Positions 25,782-34,384 of a stretch of 64,000 nucleotides of DNA are shown one piece after another. The stretch covers positions 1 to 64,000 of the forward strand of contig JAOPUZ010000041.1 in assembly GCA_025966315.1 (NCBI GenBank), in the 5' to 3' direction. The position numbers and the translations under genes were made by a program. The notes below the pieces were generated by a model that was given only the letters and a program-made list of their open reading frames with translations, made no database searches and was not told where the DNA came from. Origin of the DNA: Frankiales bacterium. GTDB taxonomy: Bacteria > Actinomycetota > Actinomycetes > Mycobacteriales > Jatrophihabitantaceae. Numbering within the stretch: the first letter of the stretch is position 1; the number at the start of each line of letters is the position of its first letter.

Positions 25782-25907
25782 TCAGGGCACCACGGCGTCG
25801 CCGCCGGCAGGGCGCGTGCCGCCACCCGCGCGGCCCATACCCCGCATCATGAACATCATCATCAACGGGCAGACCAGAAAGAGCAGCCACGGCCAGTACG
25901 CGGTCAT
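25782..25907 (-). CDS. Small methionine-rich membrane protein, 41 aa
   Basis: The peptide MTAYWPWLLFLVCPLMMMFM plus a Gly/Arg tail forms one membrane helix with a Cys and many Met residues, a type often found next to csoR and copper genes. The ATG overlaps the stop of the SHOCT gene (ATGA) and has AGGAG upstream. Its TGA is followed at once by the csoR relic. A copper-related role is inferred from context. Confidence 0.6.
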   Translation of the reverse strand: MTAYWPWLLFLVCPLMMMFMMRGMGRAGGGTRPAGGDAVVP

Positions 25908-26179
25908 CGCGAGGTCTCCTTCGCGGGCGACGTGCGCAGCAGTGCCCGGGAACGGGTGAACTCAGCCTTGTCGATCTCGCCGCGGGCGAACCGCTCGGCG
26001 AGTAGACGCTGCGCGCCTTCCGTCATCTCGCCCGGCTTGAGGGTGGTCGGCATAGCGCGGGTGCTGCGCACCAGCCACACCCCGAGCGCGACCACCGCGC
26101 CCCAGAAGATCACCATCATCAGACTCATCGCCAGCCACTCGCCGGCGCCCCAGCCTCCGTTGTTCCAACCCATCATCAT
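25904..26179 (-). CDS. SHOCT-domain membrane protein, 91 aa
   Basis: A Gly/Trp-rich start and one membrane helix (LAMSLMMVIFWGAVVALGVW) precede a C-terminal SHOCT motif (LLAERFARGEIDKAEFTRSR). The role of SHOCT proteins is largely unknown; they are often oligomeric membrane accessories in metal or stress operons. GGAGGTGA lies ahead of the ATG. It begins the three-gene unit ending in the csoR relic. Confidence 0.75.
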   Translation of the reverse strand: MMMGWNNGGWGAGEWLAMSLMMVIFWGAVVALGVWLVRSTRAMPTTLKPGEMTEGAQRLLAERFARGEIDKAEFTRSRALLRTSPAKETSR

Positions 26180-26243
26180 CGGGACTCACCTCCGCACGTC
26201 CGTGACCCGGGACAATCCCAAGGTCACACCAGCCAGGGTGCGC

Positions 26244-26263
26244 TGCCCTACCCCGGCAGGGCA
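26244..26263. promoter_or_regulatory. Palindrome, candidate CsoR-type operator
   Basis: TGCCCTACCCCGGCAGGGCA has 6-base arms TGCCCT/AGGGCA around a C/G-rich centre, resembling the GC-rich palindromes bound by CsoR proteins. It lies 65 bases upstream of the SHOCT-csoR unit. With csoR broken, it may no longer be regulated. Confidence 0.4.
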
Positions 26264-26405
26264 GAGCACAACGTCCTAGGACCGGAGTGTCCTGCGACCC
26301 GCAGGTGTGGTTGTCCCCTCGGCCGTTCGAGCGCAGCACGTGGCTGGCGCGCAGCGCTTCCACAGGGACTGAGACGAACGCTTTGATACCAAGTCGTGGT
26401 CGGCA

Positions 26406-26438
26406 TTGCCGGGCCGACGCGATGTGTCGGCCCGGCAA
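26406..26438 (-). terminator. Hairpin terminator after the DUF305 gene
   Basis: A perfect 13-bp stem (TTGCCGGGCCGAC / GTCGGCCCGGCAA) with a 7-base loop begins 10 bases past the DUF305 stop codon. Confidence 0.75.
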
Positions 26439-26447
26439 CGCCCGGGA

Positions 26448-27104
26448 TCAGCTACTGGGCAGTGTGCCGAGCAGCGTGGTGAGCTGGGTGATCTGGGCTG
26501 TCTGGCTGGTGATGATCGACTGGGCGAGTTTCTTGGCGTCGGGGTTCTGTCCAATCGATTCTTCGGTTGTGGCCATGCTGACCGCGCCCTGATGGTGGCG
26601 AATCATCATCGACACCCACATCCGGTCGAACGCGGCACCGGTGGCGTTGCCGAGGCTGGTCATGTCCGCATCGCTCATCATCCCGGTACCGGTGTGGTCC
26701 ATGCCGCCCATCCCGCTGGTCGACGAGCTTGGGATGGGTTGCTGCCAGCCGGCGAGCCACCCATACATCTGGACGATCTCGGGGTCTTGCGCCGCTTTGA
26801 TGGCTTGGGCGAGGGTCTTGACGTCGGCGTTCGTCGCCTGGGTCAGGGCCATGTCTGCCATCTGCACGGCTTGGCGGTGGTGCGCGATCATCTGGGTGGC
26901 AAAGGTGATGTCGGCCTGGTTGTGTGCGACGACCGCGGGTGTGCTCGTGTTCAGGGAGGCACTGCTGCCCGAAACGGTCGTCATCGGCATGCCGCTGGGC
27001 GACATGGAGGGGTGGCCCGCTTGGGAGGTCGAATTGCTGCTGCAGGCGGCCAGCACGCCGAGGGCTGCCGTCGCTGCGGTGACGGTGATCAGGTGTCGTT
27101 TCAT
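26448..27104 (-). CDS. DUF305 lipoprotein, 218 aa
   Basis: The ATG at 27104 gives a lipoprotein signal with lipobox VLAACSS, then a Ser/Thr/Met linker and two ferritin-like DUF305 halves with paired histidines (MIAHHRQAVQMADMAL and MIRHHQGAVSMATTEES). DUF305 proteins are common beside copper and metal genes, and the Met/His content suggests metal binding, though the biochemical role is not settled. It is transcribed alone, ending in a strong hairpin. An ATG five codons upstream is also possible. Confidence 0.8.
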   Translation of the reverse strand: MKRHLITVTAATAALGVLAACSSNSTSQAGHPSMSPSGMPMTTVSGSSASLNTSTPAVVAHNQADITFATQMIAHHRQAVQMADMALTQATNADVKTLAQAIKAAQDPEIVQMYGWLAGWQQPIPSSSTSGMGGMDHTGTGMMSDADMTSLGNATGAAFDRMWVSMMIRHHQGAVSMATTEESIGQNPDAKKLAQSIITSQTAQITQLTTLLGTLPSS

Positions 27105-27191
27105 CAGAGTTGTCCTCAAATAGGGTGTGCGAAATGGGACGTGCGTAGTCGGGCCGCAGCACGCCTTGGCGCGGACTGCGGGAGGGCCGAT

Positions 27192-27653
27192 TCACGTCCG
27201 GCTGATGCACAACCTGGTCAGGGCGATATCGGGCGGGGCGCGCGAGTCACAGCGAGCCAACCGATCCCGCTCGGGTGCGGCGTGATCGGGCGGTAGCGCC
27301 GCGATGGCGCTGAGCACGGCGACTGGCGCGGGTTGGTGCTCAGCGCGCACGACGGCAACACAGTTCGTGTGGTCCATCCCGCACCCCGCCGGTACCTCGG
27401 TAGTCCGCACGAGCGACGCCGGCACCATCGACGCCGACCCCTCGCCTGGGTCCGGATCTGCCGGAAGGGCATGAGCCATGTCCTTCGACGCCGTGCTGGG
27501 GCTGGACATAAGACCGTCGTGGCTCATTCCAGCGGCGCCGGTGCTGGCCAGCCCGTGCATCGCAAACAGGCCGCCGATCACCGCGACCGCCAGCACACCC
27601 CGCGCAATCCAGGCGCGCCCGGCGCATCGACAGGCACGATCGCGGGCGATCAC
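27192..27653 (-). CDS. Small exported or membrane protein, DUF6153-like, 153 aa
   Basis: One N-terminal hydrophobic helix (GVLAVAVIGGLFAMHGLAS) is followed by a His/Met-rich stretch (GMSHDGLMSSPSTASKDMAH) and a segment with CGMDHTNCVAVV. This layout matches small actinobacterial proteins annotated as DUF6153 near metal genes; I assign it from memory of the motif and am not certain. It is divergent from the YHS permease gene, and the two probably share the regulatory region with the ACCCGTA palindrome. Confidence 0.5.
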   Translation of the reverse strand: MIARDRACRCAGRAWIARGVLAVAVIGGLFAMHGLASTGAAGMSHDGLMSSPSTASKDMAHALPADPDPGEGSASMVPASLVRTTEVPAGCGMDHTNCVAVVRAEHQPAPVAVLSAIAALPPDHAAPERDRLARCDSRAPPDIALTRLCISRT

Positions 27654-27725
27654 ACCACCGACTATATCCGCACAACCGTACGGACTTGCAACCAGCGGAT
27701 GTGCGGTGTAGACCTGACACCGGTT

Positions 27726-27745
27726 ACCCGTAGATCCGTACGGGT
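27726..27745. promoter_or_regulatory. Palindromic operator candidate upstream of the YHS permease-arsR unit
   Basis: ACCCGTA and TACGGGT form 7-base inverted arms with a 6-base spacer, ending 18 bases before the permease ATG. A related CCGTACGG lies at 27,676-27,683. The site is well placed for the ArsR-family repressor encoded downstream. Confidence 0.5.
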
Positions 27746-27763
27746 GTCGAAGACGGAGTGGTG

Positions 27764-29335
27764 ATGAGTTTCTTCGGTGGCGTCTGGCACGGGCTGGACG
27801 AGGCGTTCTTCATGTTCTGGGAGACGCTGTGGGCGCTGGTCCTGGGCTTCGGCCTATCGGGGGCAGTGCAGGCGTTCGTCTCGCGGGGCGAGATGCGCAA
27901 GGCGCTCGGTGATCACCGCCCGGCGACGCTCGGGAAGGCGTCGTTCTTCGGGGTGATCAGCTCATCCTGCTCCTACGCCTCGTCGGCACTGGCCAAGTCC
28001 CTGTTCGCCCGAGGTGCTGACTTCACCGCGGCGATGGTGTTCATGATCGCCTCGACCAACCTGGTGGTGGAGCTGGGGATCGTGTTGTGGCTGCTGATCG
28101 GGTGGCAGTTCGCGCTGGCCGAGTTCGTCGGCGGGGCGATCATGATCGTCCTGCTCGGGCTAGTTGTGCCGCGCGTCATCCCGCAGAGCTGGATCACCGA
28201 GGCCCGTGACCGGCTCAACGCCGACACCGTTCAGGCCTCGGCGGGCGGGGCTGGTCCGCATGCTCACCACGCGATGGCCGGGATGGGCATGGAGCTTGAG
28301 GACTCCGGGCCGGACGAGCATCAATCACTGCGGCAGCGGATCCGCAGCCGGGCCGGCTGGGGCGACGCGTCCGGCTACACGATCAGCGACCTCACGATGG
28401 TGCGCAAAGAACTGGTCATCGGTTTCGTCACCGCCGGTTTCCTGGCCGCGCTCGTACCGACCGGATTCTGGCGGTCGCTGTTCCTGACCGGGCACGGATT
28501 CTGGTCCTCGCTGGAGAACGTGGTCCTCGGTCCGCTCCTGGCCATCATCAGCTTCGTCTGCTCGGTCGGCAACGTCCCCCTCGCCGCCGCGCTGTGGCAG
28601 GGCGGGATCAGCTTCGGCGGCGTCGTGTCGTTCGTGTTCGCCGACCTGATCACACTGCCGCTGCTGTCGATCTACCGCAAATACTTCGGCACCGCGATCA
28701 CCCTTCGATTGCTCGCGACGTTCTGGGCCACGATGAGCATCGCCGGGCTGGCCGTGGAATACCTGTTCCGCGCGATCCGCATCTCGGATCCGGTCCGGCC
28801 GCGGATCGCCGTGCGCACCGGCTTCGAGTGGAACTACACCACGGTCCTCAACATCCTCGCCCTGCTCGCGTTCGCCGTCATCTACTGGTTGTACCGCCAC
28901 CGCGACACCAGCGGCCACCGTTACGCGAAGGACCCGGTGTGCGGGATGCAGGTCGAGATCGAACACGCCCCCGCCACCGCGAGAGAAGGCGGTGCCCAGT
29001 ATTGGTTCTGCTCCGATCACTGCCAGCACCGTTTCACCGCCGATCCCTCCCGCTACCTCACGACCGCGACCGGGTCGGCCGGTGAGCCCGCCGGCTCACT
29101 GGATCGGATCGGCGGCCAGCCCGCCGTTGACCCCGTCTGCGGGATGACTGTGAACGTCGCCAGCGCCGAACACGCCGCCGAACACCAGGGAACCCGGTAC
29201 TACTTCTGCGGAGCAGGTTGCCGGGCCGCGTTCCTGACCGACCCAGAGTCCTACCTCACCCAAGCTCCGGCAGTCGCGCCGGTGGGCGGTGTGCTTAAGC
29301 CCAACGCCCCGGGCGACCCTGGAGCGCGCCAGTGA
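27764..29335 (+). CDS. Permease with two C-terminal YHS domains, 523 aa
   Basis: The first ~375 residues are a DUF318/ArsP-YraQ-type permease with about eight membrane helices in two halves, carrying the conserved CSYASSALAKSLF and MIASTNLVVELG in the first and FVCSVGNVPLAAALW in the second. Two YHS domains follow: DPVCGMQVEIEHAP...YWFCSDHC (about 385-430) and DPVCGMTVNVASAEH...YYFCGAGC (about 460-505), each with paired cysteines for metal binding. The protein probably exports a metal, metalloid or organo-metal, with the YHS domains delivering or sensing it. ATG at 27764 is preferred (GGAG five bases ahead). It overlaps arsR. Confidence 0.75.
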   Translation: MSFFGGVWHGLDEAFFMFWETLWALVLGFGLSGAVQAFVSRGEMRKALGDHRPATLGKASFFGVISSSCSYASSALAKSLFARGADFTAAMVFMIASTNLVVELGIVLWLLIGWQFALAEFVGGAIMIVLLGLVVPRVIPQSWITEARDRLNADTVQASAGGAGPHAHHAMAGMGMELEDSGPDEHQSLRQRIRSRAGWGDASGYTISDLTMVRKELVIGFVTAGFLAALVPTGFWRSLFLTGHGFWSSLENVVLGPLLAIISFVCSVGNVPLAAALWQGGISFGGVVSFVFADLITLPLLSIYRKYFGTAITLRLLATFWATMSIAGLAVEYLFRAIRISDPVRPRIAVRTGFEWNYTTVLNILALLAFAVIYWLYRHRDTSGHRYAKDPVCGMQVEIEHAPATAREGGAQYWFCSDHCQHRFTADPSRYLTTATGSAGEPAGSLDRIGGQPAVDPVCGMTVNVASAEHAAEHQGTRYYFCGAGCRAAFLTDPESYLTQAPAVAPVGGVLKPNAPGDPGARQ

Positions 29336-29709
29336 CCGTCACCGATCACGATCACCCGATCGATCCCGCGCGGGTGGCCCACGCTCGCAGCCGGCTCCCG
29401 TCCGCCGATGACGCCGCCCGGCTGACCGGACTGCTGAGCCTGATGGCCGACCCGGTCCGGCTGCGCCTGATCTATGCCCTCGACATTGTCGAAGAGCTCT
29501 GTGTCGGAGACCTCGCCCTCGCCCTGAATGTCAGCGAAGATTCCGTCTCCTACGCCCTGCGCCTACTCCGCACGGCCGGCTTGGTCCGCACCCGCAAAGA
29601 GGGCCGGGTCGTGTTCAACCGGCTCGCCGACGACTTCCCCGCCCCACTGCGCGATCACTGCCTGCGCCAACTGGTCGCCTTGACCCGTGCCGAGGACGTC
29701 GAGGACTGA
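29332..29709 (+). CDS. ArsR/SmtB-family metal-responsive repressor, 125 aa
   Basis: A winged helix with DPVRLRLIYALDIVEELCVG, the recognition helix SEDSVSYALRLLRTAGLV and the wing RKEGRVVFNRL is typical of ArsR/SmtB proteins. The cysteine in ELCVGDLA occupies the alpha-3 position used by CmtR/CadC-type sensors. Histidines at the N-terminus (DHDHP) and in DHCLRQL may complete a metal site. The GTG start overlaps the permease stop (GTGA). It likely represses its own operon and possibly the divergent gene. Confidence 0.85.
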   Translation: MTVTDHDHPIDPARVAHARSRLPSADDAARLTGLLSLMADPVRLRLIYALDIVEELCVGDLALALNVSEDSVSYALRLLRTAGLVRTRKEGRVVFNRLADDFPAPLRDHCLRQLVALTRAEDVED

Positions 29710-30178
29710 CCTCGTCCGGCTCGGCACCATTAGGACGTTGGCCGCTTGGACGACGCCGTCGATCACGGTCAACTCGCGCAACTTGGGGACGACTGCTTCG
29801 GTGTAGGCCTGATGAACCGCGCGTTCGGACCTACTGGGGGTGCTGACGGATCAACCGGCGGTCACGGGTGAGCAAGAAGGCACACCGCAGACGCGCGTGA
29901 CCTCGTTTCCGGCGCCCGCGACGTCGCGGCGGACAAGCGTGAAACGAACTCGACAGAGCCGACATGCTGAACGTGCAAGGCGACTACGGGGCGCACTGGC
30001 CGGAGCGGCGAAACGCTGGTTCCGATCGAGCCCATGCTAAGGACGACCGCAAGGCATCCCATGCCGACCGGATCGCGCTGACCGGCGAGGATCAGAACGC
30101 AGTGGACGAGACTTGAACTGAACGACTTCGGTTGCTCGCTTCGGCCGTACTACTTGGGACTGGCGGGAATGGGGCAAC
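29710..30178. other. About 470 bases without a convincing gene
   Basis: A 51-codon plus-strand frame at 29,964-30,119 (ending ALTGEDQNAVDET) and a few overlapping frames are present, but none has a ribosome-binding site or known similarity. It may contain the decayed remains of a gene. No strong terminator was found for the arsR or SPFH ends. Confidence 0.35.
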
Positions 30179-31045
30179 TCAGACGACCCCGGATTCGGGT
30201 TTGGTTGCCTTTCCATTCACGGCGGCAACTGGGACTGGCCCGGGCCTCGTCGTTACCGCTGGCATCGCTCCGGCGGCTGCGGTCTCACGCGCCAGGAAGG
30301 ACCCGAGTTCACCGATGGTGGACATCAACGGGGCCGGGAACACCACCGTGGTGTTCTTGTCGACGCCGATTTCGACCAGGCTCTGCAGGTTGCGCAGTTG
30401 CAGGGCGAGCGGGTGGGCCATCATGATGTCGGAGGCATCGCCTAGCGCGGCGGCAGCGAGCGATTCGCCTTCGGCGTTGATGATCTTCGCTCGCTTCTCC
30501 CGCTCGGCCTCAGCCTGACGGGCCATCGCCCGTGTCATGCTGTCGGGCAGTTGAATGTCTTTCAGCTCGACCAACGTGACTTCCACGCCCCAGTCGACGG
30601 TCGTCACGTCGAGGATGGCGCGGATGTCGAGGTTGATCTTGTCGGTCTCGGACAGGGTTTGGTCCAAGGTGTGCTGGCCGACGACTTTACGCAGGGTGGT
30701 CTGGGCGATCTGGTCGATCGCGGCGCGGACGTTTTCGATTGCGACCACGGACTTCACCGCGTCGACGACCTTGTAGTAGGCCACGGCCGAGACGTCGACG
30801 CTGACGTTGTCTCGAGTGATGATGCCTTGGGATTGGATGGGCATCGTGACGATCCGCAGCGAGATGCGGTGCAGCACATCCACGAAGGGGATGATCAGCC
30901 GGAATCCTGGTGCCCGTTCCCCGACCACACGGCCGAGCCGGAACAGCACCCCATCCTCGTATTGTTTGACGATCCGAGCCGACGTCGCCAAGCCCAGCAG
31001 GGCAAGTACAACGACGATGACCAAGACGGTGATTAGAACGTTCAT
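30179..31045 (-). CDS. SPFH/stomatin-like (slipin) membrane protein, 288 aa
   Basis: One N-terminal membrane helix (LITVLVIVVVLALLGLA) precedes an SPFH domain (IVKQYEDGVLFRLGRVVGER, IQSQGIITRDNVSVDV) and a helical segment rich in charged residues (MARQAEAEREKRAKIINAEG). Slipins oligomerise in the membrane and organise or control membrane enzymes, often proteases. The ATG overlaps the stop of the ABC permease gene, making it the last gene of a flavodoxin-ABC-SPFH operon, an unusual partner set. No NfeD protease partner is nearby. Confidence 0.85.
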   Translation of the reverse strand: MNVLITVLVIVVVLALLGLATSARIVKQYEDGVLFRLGRVVGERAPGFRLIIPFVDVLHRISLRIVTMPIQSQGIITRDNVSVDVSAVAYYKVVDAVKSVVAIENVRAAIDQIAQTTLRKVVGQHTLDQTLSETDKINLDIRAILDVTTVDWGVEVTLVELKDIQLPDSMTRAMARQAEAEREKRAKIINAEGESLAAAALGDASDIMMAHPLALQLRNLQSLVEIGVDKNTTVVFPAPLMSTIGELGSFLARETAAAGAMPAVTTRPGPVPVAAVNGKATKPESGVV

Positions 31046-31986
31046 GTCGTACCTCGGTTTCTTGGTAGGACGTGCGATTCGAGAGGGCGACCTGGTTGCT
31101 TCCCGGCTGCTCCTACTGCCGCTGCGCTTCGCACGTCATCGATTGCTGTTTCGGGCCCATCCAGGGGTTGCGCCGCGGGTTTGGCTCCAGCCCGGGTGCG
31201 CGTGACCGTGGGGGTCCATCGGAAGAAGCGGAGCGCGAGGATCAGGCCGCCGATCCCCCACACGGCGATGACTAGCAGGTCGAGCCACTCGATCCGCGTC
31301 CCGTGGGTGTTGGGATTGAGTGGGGTTAGCAAAGCGTTGTTGAGGTGTTTGATGGGGAAAGTGTCGCCAAGGATCCGTAATACCAGCGGTGGGTGTTCGA
31401 CGAGGAAGAAGTTCCCAGATAGGAAATACAAGGTGAGCGTGATTCCGGTGCCCAGCGGCACGGCGGCGCCGGCCTTTCTGACCGCGAGCGTGAAGGCGAA
31501 GGCAAGGCATGAGAACGCCGCGCAGGAGACGAGCAACGCGAGAACGATGGCTGGCAAACCGGCCAGCGGAACCGGAATTCCGTAAGCGCCGCCGCCAAGA
31601 GCGACCAGCGCGATCGACACAGCGAACCCGAGCACGACGGCTGTCCCGACATGACCGGCGATGAACGCCCAGGTGGGGAGGGGTGTCCCGCGGAATCGTT
31701 TGAGGATCCCGCTCTCGCGTTCTTGGACGAGATCGACGGCAAGGTTGAAGAAGGTGGTCGACACCACGCCTATGGCGATGAAGCCCGCAAGCATCGGCGT
31801 GTGTGCCTTGAGCGGGCCGGGCTGGCCGTTGTACACGAAGGTGAGGGCCTGGTTGCCGAACAGGGAGACGAAGATGACGACGTACAGCAGCGGCAACCCT
31901 ATCGCGAAAAACATTGCTTGCGGGTCACGCCTGAATGACCGCCGCTGATACCGGAACTCATTCCAGACCAGCCTTAGGTCACTCAT
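31042..31986 (-). CDS. ABC-2-type transporter permease, 314 aa
   Basis: About six membrane helices follow the ABC-2 layout: an amphipathic start (MSDLRLVWNEFRYQRRSFRR), helix 1 (FFAIGLPLLYVVIFVSLFG), the conserved ERESGILKRFRGTPLP loop and LYFLSGNFF before the last helices. A 50-residue soluble tail ends the protein. It would pair with the ATPase encoded just upstream to export a lipid, drug or peptide. Its ATG overlaps the original stop of that ATPase gene (ATGA), but the ATPase gene is now frameshifted. Confidence 0.85.
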   Translation of the reverse strand: MSDLRLVWNEFRYQRRSFRRDPQAMFFAIGLPLLYVVIFVSLFGNQALTFVYNGQPGPLKAHTPMLAGFIAIGVVSTTFFNLAVDLVQERESGILKRFRGTPLPTWAFIAGHVGTAVVLGFAVSIALVALGGGAYGIPVPLAGLPAIVLALLVSCAAFSCLAFAFTLAVRKAGAAVPLGTGITLTLYFLSGNFFLVEHPPLVLRILGDTFPIKHLNNALLTPLNPNTHGTRIEWLDLLVIAVWGIGGLILALRFFRWTPTVTRTRAGAKPAAQPLDGPETAIDDVRSAAAVGAAGKQPGRPLESHVLPRNRGTT

Positions 31987-32941
31987 CGCACTCCTCCCGT
32001 GAGCTCCAGGTAGACGTCCTCAAGACTGGGACGTGCGACCGTCAGGTCGCCAAGTTGGACTCGGAGCTCCCGGGCCCAGTCCAGAAGCGCACCGAGGTCG
32101 GCTTGGTCGGCCCCGGTCAGCTCCATATGGTCACGGTCAGCTCGAAAGCGCCGCCCGCGAATCTCTGGTAGCTGCTCCAGTTCGATCCCGACGGGCAGTC
32201 GGAACCGGACGGTCGCGGGGGCGTGGTCGCGCCCGCCGAGAGAATCGGGTGTTGCGTCGGCGACGACGCGGCCGCCACGACGACGATGACTCGGTCGGCC
32301 AACGCCTGGGCCTCTTCCATGTAGTGCGTGGTGAGGAGAATCGTCTTGCCGAGTTCGCGCAGGCGCGTGATCACCGACCAGGCCTGGTGGCGGGCGCTGG
32401 GATCAAAGCCGGTGGTCGGTTCGTCGAGGAACAGCACATCCGGGTCACCGACCAAGGCCATGGCCACGTCAAGGCGGCGCTGCTGCCCACCGGACAGTGT
32501 GCCTGCGCGCGCTCCGCTGCGGTCGCTGAGACCGACGAGGTCAAGCGTTTCGGCGACCGGTCGGGGCCGTGGGTAGTATCCGGCAAATCGCTGAACCAGC
32601 TCGGACACGGTGAGCTCTGCGGGCATTTCGCAGCTCTGCAGGACGATTCCGATCTGCGTCCGCCAGGCTCGGGTGGGCCGGCCAGGATCGACGCCGAGAA
32701 CAGTTACTCGGCCGCCGCTTCGGCCCCGGTAACCTTCGAGAATCTCCACCAGGGTGGTCTTGCCGGCACCGTTCGGCCCGACGATCGCGCACACGTCGCT
32801 CCGGCGAACTTCCAAGTCGATGCCGTGCAGCACCTCGACGGCGCCGTAGGCCATCGTCAAACCCTCGACCGAGATCACCGACTCCGTCGCGACGGGCTCT
32901 CGACTTGGTCGGGCCGCCACCGCGGTTCCGGACGGCCTCAT
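31983..32941 (-). pseudogene. ABC transporter ATPase, frameshifted near its 3' end
   Basis: The nucleotide-binding domain is intact: Walker A GPNGAGKTTLVE, signature LSGGQQRRLDVAMAL, Walker B VLFLDEPTTGFDP and switch TTHYMEEAQALAD. Within the GTC/GTG-rich stretch at 32,271-32,290 the frame shifts. The annotated frame then continues as unrelated sequence to 32,117, whereas the other frame reads GGRVVADATPDSLGGRDHAP and on to PSLEDVYLELTGGVR, the normal C-terminus, ending at 31,983 with ATGA overlap into the permease. So a one-base indel or a sequencing error has occurred. The ATP-binding part is complete and might still function. The start at 32941 overlaps the flavodoxin stop. Confidence 0.75.
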
Positions 32942-33486
32942 GCGCCTGACCGAGCACAGGCATGCGCGCCCGTGACCGCCAATGACTCGCCCCACGCGCG
33001 GGCCCGTTCCCGCTCGCCTGCGACCAGCGCGGGTTGCTTCGAGGTCACCAGGAAACTCTCGGGCTCAGCGATCAGATGGCACCCGTTGCGTTGCAGGACA
33101 CGGGCAATCTTCGGTGCGGCGCGGCCGGTCACCAACGGGGACAGTTGAACCCGTGTGTCGAACGCCGCGGCATGTGGGGGTGCATCGGTCAGCGTGCTGA
33201 ACCATTCGCGCAGCCCGGGCCCTGCGGCTCCGGGCTCCAAGCTGATTCCGCTGTAGGGCTGCGCCGCCTGGTCGACAGCGCCTTCGCGCGTCTTCGGCCG
33301 ACTCATGCCCCGAACGTGGGTAGGGCCGCCGACGACGAGGAGATCAATCCCGCGGAGTTGGTCCGTCGCGACCCGGTCGACCGGTACGGTCGCTACCTCG
33401 AAATTCAGGCCGAGCCCGTCAGCGATTGCCTCGGCGACCTGGCGTGTGTCGCCAAACATCGATTCGTACACCACGACTGCTCTCAT
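32938..33486 (-). CDS. Flavodoxin-like protein, 182 aa
   Basis: The N-terminus VVVYESMFGDTRQVAEAIAD is the phosphate-binding loop of flavodoxins and VVGGPTHVRGMSRPK is the second FMN loop. The fold spans about 170 residues. Such proteins carry electrons or sense redox via FMN. The gene is first in the operon with the ABC transporter and SPFH gene, all coupled by 4-base overlaps. The electron partner is unknown. Confidence 0.85.
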   Translation of the reverse strand: MRAVVVYESMFGDTRQVAEAIADGLGLNFEVATVPVDRVATDQLRGIDLLVVGGPTHVRGMSRPKTREGAVDQAAQPYSGISLEPGAAGPGLREWFSTLTDAPPHAAAFDTRVQLSPLVTGRAAPKIARVLQRNGCHLIAEPESFLVTSKQPALVAGERERARAWGESLAVTGAHACARSGA

Positions 33487-33586
33487 CGTCCACTCCTTTC
33501 GTTGCCTGCTTCAGGGAACCGCGTCCGCCCATTGCCCGGCAGAGTCGGAAGTCCCGACACAGATCCACGCTTCAACGCAGCCGCGC

Positions 33587-34306
33587 TCATCGAACCGGCG
33601 CGAACGTGGGTGGTGTCGTCAGCGTCGGTGCCGGCGTGTGGATCGAACCCGGGTCAGTGCCGCCGTTATCGAGGCGGAACGGCGGATACTCGTCGCGCAT
33701 CAGCAAGGCGTAGGCAAGTACCCGGTAGCACCACCGGTTCAGGCCCATCACGAAAGTGAAGAGGTCACGGGGATAACGTCCCCGCACCAGCAGGATGACG
33801 CCGGCGATCACCGCGAGCAACGAAATCAGTCCGCCCCCGCCGGCGCTTCGCCACCCGTTATTCCCCCCGAAGGCCCAGCCGCCCGCGAACACGGCGACCA
33901 CCAGGTAATGGGGTATTGCCAGCAGCCACCACTTGACCAGCACCAGCACGCGGGACAGGTGCTCCGGATAGTCGACGGTGAAAGTCGCCGGATAGTCCGC
34001 ATTCTCTTTAAGCGTGAACGGGGGGTAGTGATCAGTCCCGAACGCGCTGAAAGCGTAGAACGAAACCCGCCACGTCCATCGCATGACGCCCAGGTTGAAA
34101 TCGAAGATCCGGCGCGGGTAGCGACCCGTGAACAGAATGGCGACGCCGGCGATCACCGTGAGCACCACGGCAACGATCCACAGAATCAGCAGCACGACTA
34201 GATGTGGGAAGACCAGCAGCCATTTGATCAGCCACTTCCACCGACTCAGTCCCGGATCGAGGTGTCCGTCCAGGCGGGCGGGAAAGGTGCGGTCGGCGAT
34301 ATCCAT
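33587..34306 (-). CDS. DUF4389 membrane protein, 239 aa
   Basis: Two copies of a DUF4389-type unit are visible, each with KW(L/W)L..PH, membrane helices and a GRYPR(R/D)(I/L)F(D/T)F motif followed by a conserved MR/LNRW segment. About four to five membrane helices in total. The C-terminal ~25 residues are a Pro/Thr-rich tail. Function unknown. It lies upstream of the flavodoxin operon with a 100-base gap and could be cotranscribed with it. Confidence 0.8.
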   Translation of the reverse strand: MDIADRTFPARLDGHLDPGLSRWKWLIKWLLVFPHLVVLLILWIVAVVLTVIAGVAILFTGRYPRRIFDFNLGVMRWTWRVSFYAFSAFGTDHYPPFTLKENADYPATFTVDYPEHLSRVLVLVKWWLLAIPHYLVVAVFAGGWAFGGNNGWRSAGGGGLISLLAVIAGVILLVRGRYPRDLFTFVMGLNRWCYRVLAYALLMRDEYPPFRLDNGGTDPGSIHTPAPTLTTPPTFAPVR

Positions 34307-34384
34307 GAGATGAGTACACCCCTGGGCGAGGAATTCGGGCAGAGCCGAACTACACCGGTGTAGAGGACTTTGGTCCTGACTCGC

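Noticed and set aside
32271-32290. Programmed frameshift in the ABC ATPase
   Set aside because: The run is repetitive but there is no classical slippery heptamer or downstream structure I can point to. Mutation or sequencing error is simpler.
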